Assembly (NCBI GenBank): GCA_963644855.1
Contig: CAVIQL010000010.1
Location: 15,890 to 79,889 of the forward strand
Source of the DNA: UBA6398 sp963644855
GTDB lineage: Bacteria; Bacteroidota; Bacteroidia; Bacteroidales; Bacteroidaceae
DNA: 64,000 nucleotides
Direction: 5' to 3'
A model generated the notes under the pieces. The model was not told the origin of the DNA and made no database searches. It was given only the letters and a program-made list of their open reading frames with translations. The translations under genes were made by a program, and so were the position numbers. Positions 35,501 through 44,019 of the stretch are shown piece by piece. Position 1 is the stretch's first letter, and each line of letters opens with the position of its first letter.

Positions 35501-37118
35501 CGCATTCCAGATGTACAAAGTTGTTTTCAACGAAGAAAATTCGCCTTACAACTATATCGAAGGATTGAAAGATCTTGCCGACCAACTCAATGCTGCTATC
35601 GAGAAAGGCAAAGAGAGTGTGGCTAACAACAATGCTACTGAGGAAGAGGTTGCAAAAATCATCGAACTCACAAACAAAGTAGACGCCCTTACTCCAAAAA
35701 CCGAATCGCTCGAAAACAAACTTGCCGAGGTTAAGAAATACGTCAACAAGTTCAGCGACGAAGACAACTGGGGTGATGTTACTTCAGAACAATACGAAAC
35801 TATACTTGACGCTATCGAAGAAGCTGAAGGATACGACCACGATAAACCGCAGCAGGCTGACCTCGACACACGTCTGGCTAACCTTAACGCGGCATACGCT
35901 CTCTATCTCACACAGCAGAAGAAGCCCGAAGCCAACACCTGGTATTATATTTCCAACACCGACAACTCGCGCGCAGGATATACCGAAGAAGGTGGAAGCG
36001 GAGACATTTGGAGCCGCTGGTGTAACAACAATGTTATTATGGCGCCCCATACAAATATTACAAGAGACGAATCATACACAGAGAAAGACTATGTAACTTG
36101 GAGCGGATACGACCATCAGAGCCAAACCCTCTCTGACAGTGTGCCTGCCGACCCATATTCAATGTGGAGACTCGTGAAGATCGAAGGCAACGACGCTGAA
36201 GACGTTTACGCTTTGCAGAGCCGTGCAACCGGTCATTACCTTGGCGTAACAAGCAACCACAATGGCGCTGCCGGTATGTCGAAGACTCCGGTTCCCTACA
36301 AGCTCAATTTGCTCAAGAGCGGTCAATTCAAGATTATCTGCCAAGACGCAAGCAACACTTGGAGCACTCCGCTACACGCTGACGGACGCAAGTGGTTACT
36401 CTCTTGGGAAAGCGATGAAGACTCACCATCAACATGGACATTCGAGCCCATCGACAACGAAGAAATCACCACTGGCGAACTCACAGTGCGCAACAACAAC
36501 GCAATGATACTCACACTACCGTATGCTTACAACGACGATTTCGTTTCTTCGCTCAACGCAGAAAACGACGTCAAGACCTACGGCGTGAAAGGTATCTCAG
36601 ACGACGCATCAAAACTGTTGCTCTACACAAAGACCTCCTTTGAAGCAGGCGAACCAATGGTTGTTGTCGTTGGCGATCCCGCACAATACGCAGAGACTAA
36701 CGAAGGTGTAAGAATGTTCCTACCGCTCGCTGAAGATTTCTCCTATGAACTCAAAGACGCAAACGGACTTGTTGGTACATTCAACTACATTGCATCTCCG
36801 CTCAACGTAGGACTTCTCCAAGGCGACAGTGTAATTTCAAACACCAACGAAGCAGCGAAGATTTATGGTCAACGCGGATACGTAAACGTAGGCGCAGTAG
36901 TTAACTCAGAAGCCGCTTCAACCGACGCTGTGCTATACCTCAAAGGCGAATTCGTGAACAACATCAACGTAGTTCCAACTGGAAACAACAACGGAACAGT
37001 TGACGTTTACACCACCGACGGCGTGCTCGTTAAGAAGAACGTCAAGGCTGAAAAAGCAACCGCAGGATTGAAGAAAGGCGTTTACATCATCGGAAAAGAA
37101 AAAGTGCTTGTAAAATAA
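32532..37118 (+). CDS. Giant secreted surface protein 1 with discoidin-like domain and type IX secretion tail
   Basis: A 1528-residue protein with a signal peptide (WLTTMFVMLFVLSFGANVQN, cut after ANAQ). It contains repeated lectin-like modules marked by GYYYIN, GYYYIN, GYYTFEN, GYYYFQS and WYYISN starts near residues 35, 197, 416, 635 and 1137. FIVAR-like helical spacers separate them (QAISNAAGRQFTV, NEAITDAAGVV). A discoidin/F5-8C-like region lies at about 829-998 (IWGSQVND, RYIRFVVN). The last 45 residues (VDVYTTDGVLVKK, GLKKGVYIIGKEKVLVK) resemble a type IX secretion sorting domain. It would be exported to the cell surface and probably bind glycans. It shares tail and module types with the protein at 50361-54695. 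Confidence 0.82.
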   Translation: MKQIVHWLTTMFVMLFVLSFGANVQNANAQTLEEGYYYINSTEYSGQGLYYGTTGDADRIHAAQHDAGLKVTKEDLPYVFHITLAEDGLHYYIQNFVSKTYWGRFADAADNSPGGGLGFVSSPEPFTIGASGIGYYFDYAGERYPGYGGVVHAQDDGYCGFWGDASNLYAHKIWELVAVDTASLFHPVEITEIESSTPDGYYYINFPSSVDPTTCMVPVNNDMLWRLGAYPRDDQDFDATYVWYISKNADGETYSIQNCGSQDFTYIENVSKGDHESPYVLMTGTNPAKFKFKYYSDGSIYIYSTDNDYNYGINTADGNIKTVNAQNTNSAVNFIEVPADKITNSIKLQQAISNAAGRQFTVGTDPGQVSQEDYDTWATVYEKATAAAGSEDDNSALIAQLNEATNTLISKIIPVTEGYYTFENCATEGDFLKPYFKNNEWYLGHDVIDPTLDQSAVWHVVKNADGNLVLKNCGTQDSTYMVSMSTGYVWGLPRMAGTSKNYQTFKQEYSNKFKLYSSDNNNFWNADGGNVVSSNNDYHPNDGLWKIAKVDVPFFTELNEAITDAAGVVKDSQVGSNPGDNKGDATAINAAIADARTMYDEASATDDEVNQMIAKLKEETEKFQQQDHSMREVEEGYYYFQSNQTSFQAQEPGYLAIQLTQDNHLKWRALNTNDPKFVFYVKPLGDGNYSIENMLYARYFDKKDASGIGTTNTQTTAQQFTYTGNEGLWYIQNTVDNQPYSIVTYKTELSGIISTENSSSAINKWYLKKLTDQNLIDSLLTLSKQTRITESMQVALQKAEPAYKAVFTYDVDYDDELITEVNESNPRDGQIWGSQVNDTYTSYANLIDKNDDGSFNLNSCFQSTWDASAYPNGRQPLQVDLRNNPVDNFEFYFGLRNGDWGWRECWSDIDIYATNDANVAGKDDLTESEWTHVGNYTDLTSYIKPAGANINSKGRYFYYRVMGMDQPYRYIRFVVNSTIDPQAAMMYTIGAFQMYKVVFNEENSPYNYIEGLKDLADQLNAAIEKGKESVANNNATEEEVAKIIELTNKVDALTPKTESLENKLAEVKKYVNKFSDEDNWGDVTSEQYETILDAIEEAEGYDHDKPQQADLDTRLANLNAAYALYLTQQKKPEANTWYYISNTDNSRAGYTEEGGSGDIWSRWCNNNVIMAPHTNITRDESYTEKDYVTWSGYDHQSQTLSDSVPADPYSMWRLVKIEGNDAEDVYALQSRATGHYLGVTSNHNGAAGMSKTPVPYKLNLLKSGQFKIICQDASNTWSTPLHADGRKWLLSWESDEDSPSTWTFEPIDNEEITTGELTVRNNNAMILTLPYAYNDDFVSSLNAENDVKTYGVKGISDDASKLLLYTKTSFEAGEPMVVVVGDPAQYAETNEGVRMFLPLAEDFSYELKDANGLVGTFNYIASPLNVGLLQGDSVISNTNEAAKIYGQRGYVNVGAVVNSEAASTDAVLYLKGEFVNNINVVPTGNNNGTVDVYTTDGVLVKKNVKAEKATAGLKKGVYIIGKEKVLVK

Positions 37119-37142
37119 ACAAGCCATTTCAATAACACAATC

Positions 37143-37184
37143 AACCGCCGCAGTTCCATCGCGAACCGCGGCGGTTCTTTTTTA
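37143..37184 (+). terminator. Intrinsic terminator of giant surface protein 1
   Basis: AACCGCCGC (37143-37151), extended by AGTTC, pairs with GCGGCGGTT (37168-37176) and CGAAC, followed by CTTTTTTT. Nearly the same stem ends the second giant gene at 50283-50316. Confidence 0.9.
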
Positions 37185-37285
37185 CCCCAACAACACCTCC
37201 CCACCCCGCAACACACATCAATACCCCGCCACAAAAACCGCCCCAAAAGCCACCTCCCCCACCCCCAAAACCACACCAAAAAAAC
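37185..37285 (+). other. C-rich, G-poor intergenic tract (possible Rho-type site)
   Basis: About 100 nt composed almost only of C and A, with very few G (CCACCCCGCAACACACATC and similar). The base composition resembles rut sites where Rho loads on RNA. It lies just after an intrinsic terminator. No coding frame is plausible. Confidence 0.35.
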
Positions 37286-37289
37286 AACA

Positions 37290-37487
37290 CGGCATATCGC
37301 AAAAACAATAACCGATATTTTTTAAACAATGTCAGACCTTTTTTAAATAATATCAGACATTATTTTTACGATATCCTACATCACAAAAAACATCTTCCAC
37401 ATCGTCTTTACGAGGTCCGACCTAATTCAAATTCCAAGCCTTGGAATTTAAATTAGATACCTTGGATTTTTTACAATATGCGACATA
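37290..37487 (+). repeat. Intergenic repeat, copy 9 (full composite form)
   Basis: GGCATATCGCAAAAACAATA, two to three 21-bp units, then TTTTTACGATATCCTACATC. A duplicated right flank follows (ATCGTCTTTACGAGGTCCGA), and the second hairpin CTAATTCAAATTCCAAG with CTTGGAATTTAAATTAG, an almost perfect 17-bp stem, then ATGCGACATA. The unit array folds on itself: the left half matches the reverse complement of the right half. Confidence 0.9.
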
Positions 37488-37585
37488 GATTTTACAAAGG
37501 CTTTTTTATACCGAAACATGCGGGCTGACATATCAACTTAATAGTTTCTTAACAGCCCAACTTCGTGATTCTGAACATAAATGTG

Positions 37586-37593
37586 TATGTTTG
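37586..37593 (+). promoter_or_regulatory. -7 promoter element, apparently leaderless two-component operon
   Basis: TATGTTTG ends only 4 nt before the ATG at 37598, so transcription would start at or next to the start codon. An upstream in-frame ATG at 37565 would precede the promoter and is not chosen. Confidence 0.5.
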
Positions 37594-37597
37594 CAAT

Positions 37598-38296
37598 ATG
37601 AAAGTACAAGATAATTCCAAAGGCAAGCTGCTCATTGTTGACGATGAGCCGGATATTCGCGAAATACTCCAAGTAAATCTTGAAGTGGCAGGATATGAAG
37701 TAATCACCGCGCCGTCTGCCGAAGACGCGCTCCAACAACTCGACTCCACCGTCTCGCTCATTCTTCTCGATGTGATGCTCGGCGGAATGTCGGGCTATGC
37801 ATTGGCGCGCAAACTGCGACAAGAGATGAACAATCAAGTGCCAATCATCTTTCTCACGGCAAAAGATACCGAAAACGACCTTCTCACGGGCTTTTCTGCG
37901 GGAGGCGACGACTACATTTCCAAACCATTCTCGATTCACGAAGTAATAGCGCGCGTAGGAGCCGTATTGCGTCGCCACAACGGAGCACACGTCGACGAAA
38001 CCAACCATATAAACATCGGCAACATCGAGATAATTCCCGACAGAAAACTGGTGCGTTCAAACGGCACCGACATAATTCTCACGCCCAAGGAATATGGCAT
38101 ACTCAAGATGCTTGTTTCTGCCCCCGGCAGAGTTTATTCGCGCGACGAGATACTTCACAAAGTGTGGCAAGACGACTCTTTGGTGCTCGAACGCACGGTT
38201 GACGTGCACATTACCCGCATACGCTCAAAACTTGGCGAGGCTGGCGCGCAAATAGTAAACCGACAAGGATACGGATATTGCTTTATCGAAAAATGA
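37598..38296 (+). CDS. OmpR/PhoB-type response regulator
   Basis: A 232-residue regulator. Receiver domain: KLLIVDDEPDIRE, phospho-acceptor Asp58 in LILLDVMLGGMSG, then FLTAKDT and GDDYISKPF with the conserved Lys. C-terminal winged helix: ILTPKEYGILKML, VYSRDEILHKVWQ, TVDVHITRIRSKL. It is phosphorylated by the kinase encoded 16 nt downstream and would control genes by DNA binding. The pair resembles the Bacteroidales RprXY class, but the order is regulator first, so no symbol is given. Confidence 0.93.
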   Translation: MKVQDNSKGKLLIVDDEPDIREILQVNLEVAGYEVITAPSAEDALQQLDSTVSLILLDVMLGGMSGYALARKLRQEMNNQVPIIFLTAKDTENDLLTGFSAGGDDYISKPFSIHEVIARVGAVLRRHNGAHVDETNHINIGNIEIIPDRKLVRSNGTDIILTPKEYGILKMLVSAPGRVYSRDEILHKVWQDDSLVLERTVDVHITRIRSKLGEAGAQIVNRQGYGYCFIEK

Positions 38297-38311
38297 AAAC
38301 CGCTCGGAAAA

Positions 38312-40075
38312 ATGAAACCGCTCGGATACAGATATAAACTCCTACTTTCGTTCACCGGCATCTTTGCTGTTTTTGCCGTAGTCATGGTTTTGTTTGAAAT
38401 GCACTACGAGCGGGGATTGCGAGTAAAGGACTTCCGCAACCACATGTGCGACTATGCCGACATGGTGGCGCGCGAAATACATCAAACAAGCGACACAATT
38501 TCGCCCGAAAACATGCGCGAATTTTTGGTGTGCCTTCCCCACGAAGTGAGATTTACCATAATCGACCGCAAAGGCAATGTGGTTTATGAATCAAACAACG
38601 AAAACGCCCACATAGACGGCAACCATTCAAACCGACCCGAGATAATCCGCGCAAAAAAGGTAGCCGACGGCGCGTATGACGTTCGCCATTCCGCAACATT
38701 CAACACCGACTATTTTTACTTTGCCAAAAGCTACGGCAAATACGTTGTGCGCGTGGCGAGACCCTATGACGAGGGAGTGAAAACGCTTCTGCGCCCCGCA
38801 AACGTGTTTTTGCTTTTCACACTATTGGTTCTGCCCATCGTGATAGTGATTTTCATCTATATTTCCGACAGTTTCGGACGCTCGGTATCGCGTTTGCGGC
38901 AATTTATAAGCGAGGCTGCAAAGGGCGGAATAAACTACGCAAAAATAGAGTTCCCTCATTCTGAACTGGGAGACATCGGGCGCGAAATAATACGCCTTTA
39001 CCGCCAAATAGACGAGAAAGGTTTGCAGGCAAAAACCGATAGGGAACGACTGTTGAAGCATTTTCAATATCTCGAAGGCGGAATAGCAATTTTCAATACC
39101 AAGACTGGCAAAATCTATGCTAATCCGCGCTTTGTGCAATACGTCAATTCTATTCTGCCAACGCCTACGGGCGACATCAACTCCATTTGGAATTACGAAG
39201 CATTCCGTCCCGCGCGTGAATTTGTGGAGCTAAACAGCCGCGAACTCGACCCCGAAGAAGCTGCACCCGTAATGCGTTTCAACATAACGGCAGGCAGTGC
39301 GAGCTATTCGGTGCAAGTGGTGGTTTATAGCGCAGACGATTTTGAAATGTCGGTATATGATGTTACCCATGTCGAGAAAAGCCGCATTTTAAAGCAACAA
39401 ATGAGCAATAACATAACGCATGAATTACGCACACCGGTTAGTAGTATTCGCGGATATATCGAAACAATTTTAGAATGCAACGGACTTTCGGAAGAAAAGA
39501 AGCGCTACTTTTTGGAACGTGCCTATACTCAGGTAATACGTTTGAGCGAACTTATACGCGATGTGGCTATAATTACGAAAGTTGACGAAGCTCCCGAAAC
39601 GATGCACAAAGAAAATGTGGCGGCTACCGAAGTTGTGAACGATGTGGTGGAAGAACTTGGCGCCAAGATACGCGAAGCGGGAATGCGGGTAGAGAATCTT
39701 ATCGGTAAAGACGTGAAAGTTTACGGCAACTACTCGCTTGTTTATTCGATATTCCGCAATTTGGTGGAAAACAGTGTGCGCTACGCCGGAAAAGATACGT
39801 TGATACACGTGGAATGTTATAACTGCGACGACGACTATTGCTTTTTCAACTACTATGATACGGGCAAAGGGTGTCCGGAGCAGCATCTGCCGCGCCTTTT
39901 CGAGCGTTTCTATCGTGCAGAAGAGGGCAGAACGCGCGAGCTTGGCGGTTCGGGACTCGGGTTGTCAATTGTTCGCAATGCGGTAACCTTTCACCACGGC
40001 AATATCTCTGTGAGAAACCGCGAAGGAGGCGGACTGCAATTTCTTTTCACCCTTCAACGCCACGACCTCAAATGA
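38312..40075 (+). CDS. Membrane sensor histidine kinase
   Basis: A 587-residue inner-membrane kinase. First membrane segment at about 9-29 (LLLSFTGIFAVFAVVMVLFE), a periplasmic sensor region, and a second membrane segment near 166-187 (VFLLFTLLVLPIVIVIFIYI). A PAS-like region follows, then HisKA with His370 in NNITHELRTPVSSIRG. The ATPase shows NLVENSVRYA (N box), YYDTGKGCPE (G1) and GGSGLGLSIV (G2). It senses an unknown signal and phosphorylates the regulator encoded upstream. A terminator follows, so this is a two-gene operon. Confidence 0.94.
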   Translation: MKPLGYRYKLLLSFTGIFAVFAVVMVLFEMHYERGLRVKDFRNHMCDYADMVAREIHQTSDTISPENMREFLVCLPHEVRFTIIDRKGNVVYESNNENAHIDGNHSNRPEIIRAKKVADGAYDVRHSATFNTDYFYFAKSYGKYVVRVARPYDEGVKTLLRPANVFLLFTLLVLPIVIVIFIYISDSFGRSVSRLRQFISEAAKGGINYAKIEFPHSELGDIGREIIRLYRQIDEKGLQAKTDRERLLKHFQYLEGGIAIFNTKTGKIYANPRFVQYVNSILPTPTGDINSIWNYEAFRPAREFVELNSRELDPEEAAPVMRFNITAGSASYSVQVVVYSADDFEMSVYDVTHVEKSRILKQQMSNNITHELRTPVSSIRGYIETILECNGLSEEKKRYFLERAYTQVIRLSELIRDVAIITKVDEAPETMHKENVAATEVVNDVVEELGAKIREAGMRVENLIGKDVKVYGNYSLVYSIFRNLVENSVRYAGKDTLIHVECYNCDDDYCFFNYYDTGKGCPEQHLPRLFERFYRAEEGRTRELGGSGLGLSIVRNAVTFHHGNISVRNREGGGLQFLFTLQRHDLK

Positions 40076-40127
40076 TTTTCCTTGCAACACGGGCCATTTC
40101 CGTGATGCAAATCCTGTTGTTACACAC

Positions 40128-40168
40128 AAAACGAGCCATACGATTGATTTCGTATGGCTCGTTTTTTT
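40128..40168 (+). terminator. Intrinsic terminator of the two-component operon
   Basis: AAACGAGCCATACGA pairs perfectly with TCGTATGGCTCGTTT over a 6-nt loop, then TTTT. Confidence 0.93.
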
Positions 40169-40189
40169 ATCCCTAAACTCTATGAAAAT

Positions 40190-40372
40190 TGCGATGTCCT
40201 ATATCGCAAAAATAATGTCTGATATTTTTTAAACAAAGTCCGATATTTTTCAAAAAATGTCTGACATTAGAAAAACCATATCCCGCATCGTTTTTACGAG
40301 GTCGAACCTAATTAAATTTAGACGCGGCGGAATTTGAATTAGACGCCTTGAAAATTTTACGAGATGCGGCAA
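40190..40372 (+). repeat. Intergenic repeat, copy 10 (full composite form)
   Basis: GCGATGTCCTATATCGCAAA opens it. Three units follow (CTGATATTTTTTAAACAAAG, CCGATATTTTTCAAAAAATG, CTGACATTAG), then ATATCCCGCATCGTTTTTAC, CGAGGT and a diverged second hairpin ending ACGAGATGCGGCA. It lies between convergent genes. Confidence 0.88.
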
Positions 40373-40421
40373 AAGTTTTGCCCCACCCTATCACATTCAA
40401 ACACCCCCGCAAAAAGGCTGT

Positions 40422-40862
40422 TTATTTGCTCTCTGCCGCATTCTTTGTCTTGAAAGCAAGGGCATACATGCGCATCTGTTTCAACATCGAAAGCAACCCG
40501 TTGCTGCGCGTGGGCGAAAGATGGTCGCGCAAGCCAATGCGGTCGATCATATATAGGTCGGCATTCAAAATTTCATCGGGAGTATGACCTGAGAGAACGC
40601 GTATCAGCAACGTTACAATGCCCTTCACTATAAGCGCATCGCTCTCGGCACGAAATTCAAGAGTACCGTCAGCGTTTTGGTTGCACACCAGCCAAAGTCT
40701 GCTCTGACATCCTTCAATCAAGTTTTGGTCGTTTTTCTCCCCTTCGGGCAAAGGTTTCTGCTCATTGCCCATATCAATAAGAAGTTGATAGCGGTCGAGC
40801 CAATCTTCAAAGTCTTCAAACTCCTCAATTATCTCGTCCTGTGTTTCGTTTATCGTCTGCAT
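40422..40862 (-). CDS. sufE: Cysteine desulfuration protein SufE
   Basis: A 146-residue cytosolic sulfur carrier. The sulfur-accepting Cys52 lies in LIEGCQSRLWLVC, the SufE signature. Other family text: DMGNEQKPLPE, VKGIVTLLIRVLSGHTPDEIL, LRDHLSPTRSNGLLSML. It takes persulfide from the SufS desulfurase for iron-sulfur cluster assembly by SufBCD; sufC and sufD lie 7 kb away at 47720-49812. It is the last gene of a minus-strand operon, 2 nt after the glutaminyl cyclase gene. Confidence 0.95.
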   Translation of the reverse strand: MQTINETQDEIIEEFEDFEDWLDRYQLLIDMGNEQKPLPEGEKNDQNLIEGCQSRLWLVCNQNADGTLEFRAESDALIVKGIVTLLIRVLSGHTPDEILNADLYMIDRIGLRDHLSPTRSNGLLSMLKQMRMYALAFKTKNAAESK

Positions 40863-40864
40863 AA

Positions 40865-41890
40865 TTATTTCTCGTTATATATTACTTGCAACATGGTCTG
40901 CCCCACGGCTTTGAGCGTGTTGCGGTCGATATTCTCAGGCGTATCGCTCACAGTGTGCCAAGTAGGACCGAAACTATTCTCATAATCAACGTAGCAAGGT
41001 ATGATATCGATAGTCGGAATGCCTGCAATTTGATTTAGCGGCAAGTGATCGTCTGTAGCATAACCACCTTCTTGGGTTGGGAAAACCGAAGAATATCCGG
41101 CGTCTACGGCAGCTGCCCAAACTTTGTTGACCACTCCGGGAGCAAAACGCTTTGAAAATCCCTCTTGATAGTACTTCGCAGCTTTTCCGCCCACCATGTC
41201 GAGATTTATGGCATATATAGGGTGATAGTCGGGGCGTGGAAGATTTGCCGAAAAGTATTGTGAGCCTAAACACCACGTAGTTTCATCTTTTTCGGAATCA
41301 CCTGTTTTATCCCATTCGGGAGTTCCGCAATCCTCTGTATCGAAACAAACGAAATCAACCGCGATATTCGGCGCCTGCTGCTTGATTACACGCGCGATTT
41401 CCAGCATCACCGCCACACCGCTTGCGCCATCGTTTGCAGCAATCACGGGAGTTTTATGATTTTTCTCGTCGGGATCTTGGTCAGCCCAAGGGCGCGAATC
41501 CCAATGAGCCGAAAAAAGAATGCGCGGAGCCGATGTGGTGTCGGAAGTAACAAACAAATTCACGTTGTTCATCTTCATTCCATCGTAGCGAAGCAATGTA
41601 GCCGTTTGGCGAACCACTGTGTATCCAAGTTTTTCGAATTCCGTAGCTATATAATCAGCACATTTTTCGTGGGCAACGGTATTGGCTACGCGCGCACCAA
41701 ACGCGCATTGCGCCACGATATGCTTCATTGCATTTTCCTGGTCAAACTGCGGCACACTTACCGAATCGGTAGCCACGATGTCGGTTTCTTCTTTGCCACT
41801 ACCCTTCATTAAAGCAACTGCAACACATACCGCAACAACGGCTACCGCTACAATTGTAATAATCATTGGTTTTGCTTTCTTTTTTGTCAT
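40865..41890 (-). CDS. M28-type glutaminyl cyclase (membrane-anchored)
   Basis: A 341-residue protein with an N-terminal membrane anchor (about 9-28, MIITIVAVAVVAVCVAVALM). Zinc-site motifs of bacterial type II glutaminyl cyclases: AHWDSRPWAD with His129, AANDGASGV with Asp154, FDTED (residues 183-187) and a late HTVSDT. HWDSRP separates cyclases from M28 aminopeptidases. It would convert N-terminal Gln of exported proteins to pyroglutamate. Many Bacteroidota exported proteins carry Gln at +1 (several here end their signal peptide AQ), which fits. It is transcribed with the C26-M19 fusion upstream and sufE downstream. Confidence 0.88.
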   Translation of the reverse strand: MTKKKAKPMIITIVAVAVVAVCVAVALMKGSGKEETDIVATDSVSVPQFDQENAMKHIVAQCAFGARVANTVAHEKCADYIATEFEKLGYTVVRQTATLLRYDGMKMNNVNLFVTSDTTSAPRILFSAHWDSRPWADQDPDEKNHKTPVIAANDGASGVAVMLEIARVIKQQAPNIAVDFVCFDTEDCGTPEWDKTGDSEKDETTWCLGSQYFSANLPRPDYHPIYAINLDMVGGKAAKYYQEGFSKRFAPGVVNKVWAAAVDAGYSSVFPTQEGGYATDDHLPLNQIAGIPTIDIIPCYVDYENSFGPTWHTVSDTPENIDRNTLKAVGQTMLQVIYNEK

Positions 41891-41896
41891 ATTGTT

Positions 41897-43678
41897 TCAG
41901 ATTTTTGCTGCGTCTTGCACCTGCTGCATCACTCTTAGGAAATTTCCTCCCCATATCAGCGCGATGTCATCTTCGCTATAACGTTTTCGCAAAAGGCGTT
42001 TCGTAATGTTTATCATCTCTGCCGCCGACGCAATACCCGGCACTCCTCCATCACCGTCAAAGTCGGAGCCGATGCCAGCGTGTTCTATTCCGGCAACCTC
42101 GATTATATGTTCAAGATGCTCCATTGCATCGAGCACGGAAGCCTTTCCGTCGCGCCTCAAAAAGCCTTCGTAGAAAGTTACTTGCGCCACACCGCCGCTT
42201 TTACGCAATGCGCGCAACTGTTCGTCGGTAAGATTTCGCGGATGATCGCACAACGCACGCGCAGAAGCATGACTGCAAACTATGGGAAGGCTGCTAATCT
42301 CCATAGCATCATAGAAACTTTTCTCGCCTCCATGAGACAAATCAACCATTATCCCACAACGATTCATTTCGTGTATTACCTGTTCGCCAAACTCACTGAC
42401 ACCGCCATGCTCATTATGGGTTTTGGCTGCCGAATCACAGATGTCATTGTCCCCATTATGGCACAATGTGATGTAGACAACGCCTTCGCGAGCATAACGT
42501 TCCACATTTGAAATATCTTTTGCCAAAGCATAGCCATTTTCGATGGCTTTCATTATGGCATGTTTGCCTCGTTGTTTAATCAGCATCAATTCTGCCGGAG
42601 TTCGCGCGAGTTCCACTCCATCGGCTTCGCCCACCATTTTGTCTATCTGGGCAAATATATCGTCGGCCATGCGCGTTGCAGCCGCAAGACCTTCGTTATC
42701 GCGCGCGCCTTGAGGAATATACGCCGCCATTATCGAAGCGTCAAGTCCGCCCTCTTCCATTTTGTGAAGATCAACGAGTATCTTTGGGTCGCGCCGCCGT
42801 ATATCGATATTCTGAGAGAAGAACATCGGCGTGTCGCAATGCGTATCAAGTGTAAGATGCGAGGCATGGAATTTACGTGCCTTGCGATAAACGTCAGCCT
42901 CGTCTACTATCCAATCGAAAATCTTGTCAGTTTTGTTTCCATCTCCCACAAAACATTCCGGGTGCCATTGAACGCCGAGCACAGGCTTGAATTCAGTGCT
43001 TTCTATTGCTTCGATTATCCCATCGGGTGCTTTTGCCGAAATCTTTAAATGCTTTCCGAGAGAAGAAACAGCCTGATGGTGGAACGAGTTCACAAAGATC
43101 TTTTCAGTGTTGTAGATTTTGCGAAGCAGACTGTCTGGCATTATTTCCACAGAATGCGTAGGAGTGTTTCGCGCAGCGGTTTGTGAATGACGCAAAAGCG
43201 TTTTGCTTTCGTCTTGTGAGTATATATCCTGGAATATTTTGCCTTTCAAGGCGAGCGCAAGCGTTTGTATTCCGCGGCAAATGCCGAGAATTGGAATTTG
43301 TCTGTCGTATGCCAGGCGCGTTATGAGCAATTCAAAGCCATCACGTTCGGCATTAATACCTCCAAGTCCTTGTTGCGGTTCTTCGCCTACGAACAACGGA
43401 TTTATATCTGCGCCTCCCGAAAGCACAAGAGCATCTATTCGCGTAAGAGTATTAATAATGGTCTGCACATCATCGGTAGGCGGAATAACAAGCGGCACTC
43501 CCCCAGCCATCTCCACGCTTTTGTAATACGCTTTGGCAAGTTTTTCAGTTTCGTCGTCGCTATTTGCAGTAATTCCAACGACAGGACGCGCCTCCATATT
43601 GGGAAACGTGGAATTTATTCGGCTATACGTGTTGTCTATGTCAAATGATGATGTATTGCAAAGGCTTACAGTTTTCAT
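41897..43678 (-). CDS. Fusion of a gamma-glutamyl hydrolase-like (C26) and a membrane dipeptidase (M19) domain
   Basis: A 593-residue protein. Residues about 31-260 are a class-I glutamine-amidotransferase-like peptidase C26 domain (VVGITANSD, VLSGGADINP, nucleophile Cys134 in LGICRGIQ, His239-Glu241 in QWHPE), like PuuD-type gamma-glutamyl-GABA hydrolases. Residues about 275-593 are an M19 dipeptidase (DTHCDTP with His280 and Asp282, MVDLSHGG, VCSHASARAL, GIGSDFDGDGG). Together they could cleave gamma-glutamyl bonds and then dipeptides. The first codon overlaps the DUF4491 stop by one base. ATG at 43597 (residue 28) is an alternative start because homology begins near residue 31. Confidence 0.87.
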   Translation of the reverse strand: MKTVSLCNTSSFDIDNTYSRINSTFPNMEARPVVGITANSDDETEKLAKAYYKSVEMAGGVPLVIPPTDDVQTIINTLTRIDALVLSGGADINPLFVGEEPQQGLGGINAERDGFELLITRLAYDRQIPILGICRGIQTLALALKGKIFQDIYSQDESKTLLRHSQTAARNTPTHSVEIMPDSLLRKIYNTEKIFVNSFHHQAVSSLGKHLKISAKAPDGIIEAIESTEFKPVLGVQWHPECFVGDGNKTDKIFDWIVDEADVYRKARKFHASHLTLDTHCDTPMFFSQNIDIRRRDPKILVDLHKMEEGGLDASIMAAYIPQGARDNEGLAAATRMADDIFAQIDKMVGEADGVELARTPAELMLIKQRGKHAIMKAIENGYALAKDISNVERYAREGVVYITLCHNGDNDICDSAAKTHNEHGGVSEFGEQVIHEMNRCGIMVDLSHGGEKSFYDAMEISSLPIVCSHASARALCDHPRNLTDEQLRALRKSGGVAQVTFYEGFLRRDGKASVLDAMEHLEHIIEVAGIEHAGIGSDFDGDGGVPGIASAAEMINITKRLLRKRYSEDDIALIWGGNFLRVMQQVQDAAKI

Positions 43679-43989
43679 TACTTCTTTTCATCGAATTTAT
43701 ATCGCCGCTTGGGATTACGCGGAAACCACCCGCGTTCCACACGCTGCTCTTGTTCGAAGAGTTCCTTGATTGCCCAAAAAGCCGAAAAGGAAAAGACTCC
43801 AAGAATAGAGCTTATCATTATATTTTCAACAAATATCGCCGCGATGAGAGCTGCTATGCCTACAAGCAAATAGATCCACCACGGACGAGTACCGAAATAA
43901 TATTCTGTTTTAATGACTATAGGGTGAAAAAGCCCAATTATTATGAATGTAGAGACGCCTATCAGCAGGCCTTCAAAGTTCAAAGACAC
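43678..43989 (-). CDS. DUF4491 family small membrane protein
   Basis: A 103-residue protein with three hydrophobic segments (LLIGVSTFIIIGLFHPIVI, WIYLLVGIAALIAAIFVE, MISSILGVFSFSAFWAI) and a C-terminal cytosolic tail with FEQEQRVERGWFPRNPKRRY, typical of DUF4491 in Bacteroidota. Function unknown. It sits between the Lrp regulator (30 nt upstream) and the C26-M19 fusion (1-nt overlap), so it is part of that operon. Confidence 0.82.
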   Translation of the reverse strand: MSLNFEGLLIGVSTFIIIGLFHPIVIKTEYYFGTRPWWIYLLVGIAALIAAIFVENIMISSILGVFSFSAFWAIKELFEQEQRVERGWFPRNPKRRYKFDEKK

Positions 43990-44019
43990 TTGCGTGCTGT
44001 ATTTTGTAGGTTTATAATA

